DNA of 35,496 nt from Candidatus Aminicenantota bacterium (GTDB taxonomy: Bacteria; Acidobacteriota; Aminicenantia; Aminicenantales; UBA4085): positions 1 through 35,496 of the forward strand of contig JAPKZI010000223.1 in NCBI GenBank assembly GCA_026393865.1, in the 5' to 3' direction. Each line of letters opens with the position of its first letter. Position 1 is the stretch's first letter. The notes beneath the pieces are model-generated. The model saw only the letters and a program-made list of their open reading frames with translations, was not told where the DNA came from and ran no database searches. Positions 32,454 to 35,496 of the stretch are shown here, piece by piece. The position numbers and the translations under genes were made by a program.

Positions 32454-33839
32454 ATGCGTGACCTCAAGCGACCCGTGGAGCCCTACCGGATCAAAGTCGT
32501 CGAACGGATCAAAAAAACGACCCGGCCGGAGAGGGAATCCGAGCTCAAGAAAGCGGGCTATAACCTATTCAACATCCCCGCCGAAAAGATCTTCATCGAC
32601 CTGCTGACCGATTCCGGAACCTCGGCCATGAGCGACAACCAGTGGGCCGGTATCATCGTCGGAGATGAGTCCTACGCCGGCGCCCGGAGCTTCTTCCGCT
32701 TCGAGAAATCCATCAAAAGTGTTTTCGGGTTCGCTCACGTCATTCCCACTCACCAGGGCCGGGCGGCGGAGCGCATCCTGTTCGAGGCCATGGTCAAGAA
32801 AGGGGACTCGGTCCCAAACAACATCCACTTCGACACGACCCAGGCTAACGTCGAGGTCCGCGGCGCGCACGCCGTCAACCTGGTCAACGACGTGGCCTAC
32901 GATCCCGATTCCGACCACCCCTTCAAAGGCAACATGGACCTCGGGAAGCTCGAGCGCTTCATCGAGCGGACGGGGCGGGCCAAGATCCCGCTGGTGATGC
33001 TGACCGTCACCAACAACAGCGGAGGTGGGCAGCCCGTCTCCCTGGAGAACATCAAGGCGGTCAGCGCCGTCTGCCGGCGCTCGAAGATCCCCTTCTTTTT
33101 CGACGCTTGCCGCTTCGCCGAGAACGCCTATTTCATCAAGAAGCGGGAGAAAAGCCAGGCGCGGAAATCCGTCCTGGCCATCGCCCGGGAGATGTTCTCT
33201 CACGCCGACGGCGCGACCATGAGCGCTAAAAAGGACGCTCTGGTCAATATCGGCGGCTTCATAACGTACAACGATGCGACCCTGACCCGCCATCTGAAGA
33301 ACCTGCTGATCATCGGCGAAGGCTTCCCGACCTACGGCGGGCTGGCCGGCCGCGACCTGGAAGCGATCGCCCGCGGCCTGGACGAGGTCGTAGACCTCGA
33401 TTACCTCGAACACCGGACGAGCCACGTGGCCTACCTCGGCAACTTATTGGACAGAGCCGGAGTTCCGGTCTTCAAGCCCATCGGCGGCCACGCCGTCTAT
33501 ATTTTAGCGGACCGGTTCCTGCCTCACATTCCCCGCCATCAATATCCCGGCTGGGCGCTGTCCGTGGCTCTCTACCGGGAGGCGGGCGTTCGCAGTGTGG
33601 AGATCGGCGGAGTCATGTTCGGCAATAAAGATCCGAGGACCGGACGAGAAACGTACCCTCTGCTGGAGATGGTCCGCCTGGCGGTCCCGCGGCGCGTTTA
33701 TACCGTCTCGCATCTCGAGGTCGTCGCCGACGCCCTCATCGCCCTTTACGAGAAAAGAGATTCGATCCGCGGCTTCCGCATCGTCGAGGAGCCGCCCCAT
33801 TTGCGCCACTTCACGGCCCGGCTTGAAGAGATCAAATAG
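32454..33839 (+). CDS. tnaA: Tryptophanase (tryptophan indole-lyase)
   Basis: A PLP enzyme splitting tryptophan to indole, pyruvate and ammonia. The 461-residue product matches the tryptophanase/tyrosine phenol-lyase family throughout (DLLTDSGTSAMSDNQWAG, PTHQGRAAE, SAKKDALVNIGG with PLP-Lys260). Three positions that separate the two activities all match tryptophanase: Asp127 (FDTTQ; Thr in TPL), Ile384 (VEIGG; Arg in TPL) and His452 (LRHFTA; Phe in TPL). Other parts (LVNIGGF, GLAGRDLEAIA) look more like TPL. No tnaC-like leader peptide is visible in the 75 nt upstream, and no tnaB transporter is present. Confidence 0.9.
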   Translation: MRDLKRPVEPYRIKVVERIKKTTRPERESELKKAGYNLFNIPAEKIFIDLLTDSGTSAMSDNQWAGIIVGDESYAGARSFFRFEKSIKSVFGFAHVIPTHQGRAAERILFEAMVKKGDSVPNNIHFDTTQANVEVRGAHAVNLVNDVAYDPDSDHPFKGNMDLGKLERFIERTGRAKIPLVMLTVTNNSGGGQPVSLENIKAVSAVCRRSKIPFFFDACRFAENAYFIKKREKSQARKSVLAIAREMFSHADGATMSAKKDALVNIGGFITYNDATLTRHLKNLLIIGEGFPTYGGLAGRDLEAIARGLDEVVDLDYLEHRTSHVAYLGNLLDRAGVPVFKPIGGHAVYILADRFLPHIPRHQYPGWALSVALYREAGVRSVEIGGVMFGNKDPRTGRETYPLLEMVRLAVPRRVYTVSHLEVVADALIALYEKRDSIRGFRIVEEPPHLRHFTARLEEIK

Positions 33840-33859
33840 TCGAGCCGCGTTCCATTGAT

Positions 33860-33899
33860 ATTTCGGTGACCGACAACAAACCGCCGAAATTTGTTCTTT
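33860..33899 (+). terminator. Weak hairpin after tnaA
   Basis: ATTTCGG (33860-33866) pairs with CCGAAAT (33884-33890) across 17 nt, followed by TTTGTTCTTT. It lies between the convergent tnaA and TM2 genes. The loop is long and the stem short, so confidence is low. Confidence 0.35.
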
Positions 33900-33916
33900 G
33901 ATTTGGAGGGAATTTC

Positions 33917-34171
33917 TTACACTCCGTAATAGACTACGTTGCCCTGGGCGTCGCACATCTTGAACCAGGCCAGGACCGGCTTGTTGTCCTTGTCGTAGAA
34001 CTTCCCGAGCACGATCATGACGAGGTCAAAAAGGATGCCCAACCCGAAGACGCCAAACGTTAGGAGCCAGACGATCCCTGTGCCGGTCTTCCCGACATGG
34101 AAGCGGTGGGCGCCGAACATCCCGAACCAGCCGCAGAGCATCAGAGTCACAATTCTCGATTTTTCAGACAT
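33917..34171 (-). CDS. TM2-domain membrane protein
   Basis: The 84-residue product has two predicted membrane helices (about 8-25 and 31-57) around GMFGAHRFHVGKTGTGIVWLLT, the TM2 signature, with the conserved Asp of the second helix (FDLVMI). A soluble C-terminal part follows. AGAAGGAGG lies 6 nt before the ATG. TM2 proteins are small inner-membrane proteins of unknown biochemical role. Confidence 0.88.
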   Translation of the reverse strand: MSEKSRIVTLMLCGWFGMFGAHRFHVGKTGTGIVWLLTFGVFGLGILFDLVMIVLGKFYDKDNKPVLAWFKMCDAQGNVVYYGV

Positions 34172-34224
34172 GTCAAACCTCCTTCTCTAAGAGACAGAAT
34201 TAGTTTAGCAGAAAGACCCGGTCA

Positions 34225-34254
34225 TTGACATCACTCCGCGGCCGGCGATATCAT
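34225..34254 (+). promoter_or_regulatory. Promoter of the AsmA-like gene, near-leaderless
   Basis: TTGACA (34225-34230), 18-nt spacer, TATCAT (34249-34254). The transcript would begin near 34261, about 3 nt before the ATG at 34264. Confidence 0.55.
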
Positions 34255-34263
34255 GTTTTCAAG

Positions 34264-35496
34264 ATGGGGAGTCTCAAACCCGAACCCGGAGAAGGCGGCG
34301 AAATCAGGCGAGGCAAAAAGAGGATCTTTCGGATCATCTCCTTCGCTCTGGCCGCCGTTCTCTTCCTCGTCGTCGCCTGTTCTCTTTACCTCTATTTTCA
34401 CAAATCGACGCTCAAAAGCTATCTCGAAAAGACGCTTTCGAAAAAGGCCGGCCTGACCGTTGCGATCGGCCGGCTGAATTACCGGATTTTCCCCCTCCGC
34501 GTGGAGGCCGATTCGGTCATGGTCGTCTTCGTCAGCAAGCAGGGCCGGGCGGATGTGCGGATCGGCCGGGCGGAGGCCTCGGGCAGCCTCTGGCGTTTGA
34601 TCAACAATCAAAAACCGTTCTTCGACTCTCTGACCGTTTCCGGCCTGAACATCGAATTCGCCGAAGACCCGAACGCCCCACCCTCCGGGCCGATCAGCCT
34701 CCGCGATCTTGCCCGCATGGTCTCCGGAAACCTTGAATACGTCGGCGACCTGGTCGTTAAGGACGCATCGCTCCACCTCAGCCTGCCTGGCGAAGGGATG
34801 GACCTTTCCGCGACCGGCGTAAACCTCAAGGCCGCGGCGGCCGATAAGACCACCATAGGATTGATCGTGACCAGGCTTGATTTAAGCAGCGACAAACCTA
34901 AGGTCACCCTAGCCGCGGGCCTCCGCTGCGAGGCGGCCTGGCCCCGTGCGGAGCCGTTTTCGCTCGAAGGAACCCTCGACTTGACGGACTCTTCAATTTC
35001 TCTTTCTCATCCCGAAAAGCAATGGGAGGGGCCGGGTTTCAGTCTAAGGGCCGGTTTTCAGGCCGGCGAGGGGAGCGTCGCCGTCTCCTCGTTCACTTTA
35101 GATATTCCGGACCTTGTCGCTCTTTCGGGATCGGGCCGGGCCGAACTGGGCCAGAATGCCGTTATGACGATCTCCTCAAAGCTGAACATCAAAAATCTCG
35201 AATCGGCGAAAAAGGCGTTCGCCCCTTTTCTCCCGCCAAACCTGCCTGCCTTTTCCCTTAACGGTTCGGCTCAGTGGGAGGGGGACGTGCGGCGGGAGAC
35301 GGCTTCCGGCGCAGCCAAAATTTACGTCAACGGCGCACTCCGCCTGCCGCCGGCACATTTCATCATGAACCAGGGCAGCCTTTCCGTCGATCAGGTGCTC
35401 CTGGCGGAACTCCATCTCGAGGGAGAGCCGGCCGGTCTCCGTGCCAGCGGTTTTGTCGAAGGCCGTCAGGGCCGGTTGGCCGCCGACTCCTTCCAG
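34264..35496 (+). CDS. AsmA-like / DUF748-type envelope protein (partial)
   Basis: I translated this frame directly: 411 codons with no stop before the window end. A basic N-terminus (RRGKKR) precedes one membrane helix (about 24-45), then YLEKTLSKKAGLTVAIGRLNYRIF, the 'pass from membrane into a beta-taco groove' pattern of AsmA/TamB-like proteins, and long alternating beta strands (LTVSGLNIEF, LVVKDASLHLSL, LNIKNLES). Such proteins bridge the periplasm and are implicated in phospholipid transport or outer-membrane assembly. The C-terminal end is outside the window, so the exact subfamily cannot be set. Confidence 0.85.
   Translation, partial: MGSLKPEPGEGGEIRRGKKRIFRIISFALAAVLFLVVACSLYLYFHKSTLKSYLEKTLSKKAGLTVAIGRLNYRIFPLRVEADSVMVVFVSKQGRADVRIGRAEASGSLWRLINNQKPFFDSLTVSGLNIEFAEDPNAPPSGPISLRDLARMVSGNLEYVGDLVVKDASLHLSLPGEGMDLSATGVNLKAAAADKTTIGLIVTRLDLSSDKPKVTLAAGLRCEAAWPRAEPFSLEGTLDLTDSSISLSHPEKQWEGPGFSLRAGFQAGEGSVAVSSFTLDIPDLVALSGSGRAELGQNAVMTISSKLNIKNLESAKKAFAPFLPPNLPAFSLNGSAQWEGDVRRETASGAAKIYVNGALRLPPAHFIMNQGSLSVDQVLLAELHLEGEPAGLRASGFVEGRQGRLAADSFQ

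Noticed and set aside
34253-34456. 67-codon frame starting 11 nt before the AsmA-like gene
   Set aside because: Out of frame with the long open frame that continues to the window end; Ser/Arg-rich shadow composition, and its ATG overlaps the -10 box.

Overview
The window is a bacterial chromosome segment of fairly high GC content. Bases 1-16307 hold one long, uninterrupted plus-strand block of 32 genes: tuf followed by the fused S10-spc-alpha ribosomal superoperon (rpsJ to rplQ, with secY, adk, map, infA, rpmJ and rpoA embedded). Gene order is the standard bacterial one, and most junctions are overlaps (ATGA, GTGA, TGATG) or gaps under 25 nt. Ribosomal proteins S4, S14, L24 and L36 and the adenylate kinase lid all keep zinc-type Cys sets. 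Signal peptides, lipoboxes, C-terminal-Phe beta-barrels and an AsmA-like protein imply a diderm cell. The overall style (diderm, GC-rich, many dispersed palindromes, an EF-Tu with a non-canonical switch I) would fit an Acidobacteriota/Aminicenantes-type lineage, but that placement is inference and weak.

From 16.3 kb onward the window is a housekeeping and accessory mixture on both strands. 16343-18304: a small lipoprotein facing an MltD-type lytic transglycosylase with a LysM domain. 18358-20774: a cca-type nucleotidyltransferase/HD gene overlapping galE, read leftward. 20892-23622: a two-domain LEA14/WHy-type exported protein and two tandem paralogous outer-membrane barrel genes. 24030-24668: a YrdC/TsaC threonylcarbamoyl-AMP synthase. 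29293-24669: a leftward operon cobB (sirtuin)-larC-folE-metG. 30299-29370: an AT-richer lipoprotein with a probable ConA-like fold. 30478-33839: a rightward group of an MTAP-family phosphorylase, a PfkB kinase and a tryptophanase. 34171-35496: a TM2-domain protein divergent from an AsmA-like gene that runs off the window.

The most unusual layer is non-coding. At least four families of dispersed palindromic repeats occur within about 16 kb. R1 is a GGGGACAC-RTACC palindrome flanked by A and T runs that sits at gene ends and looks like a mobile bidirectional terminator. R2 is a modular multi-hairpin element; one copy lies in frame inside the LEA-type gene just after the signal peptide, another is intergenic, and the two hairpins show compensatory base changes. 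R3 is a CCCCCTTT/AAAGGGGG cluster that supplies the last ~50 codons of cobB. R4 is a short GC-rich repeat upstream of the tryptophanase gene.

Several sigma70-type promoters lie almost on top of their start codons, predicting leaders of only about 3-17 nt. One has a run of nine G in its -35/-10 spacer, a possible phase-variation switch. One of the two paralogous barrel genes has a textbook sigma54-type -24/-12 element while the other has a sigma70-type promoter. The rpoA ribosome-binding site is enclosed in a small hairpin directly behind a perfect 16-nt palindrome.
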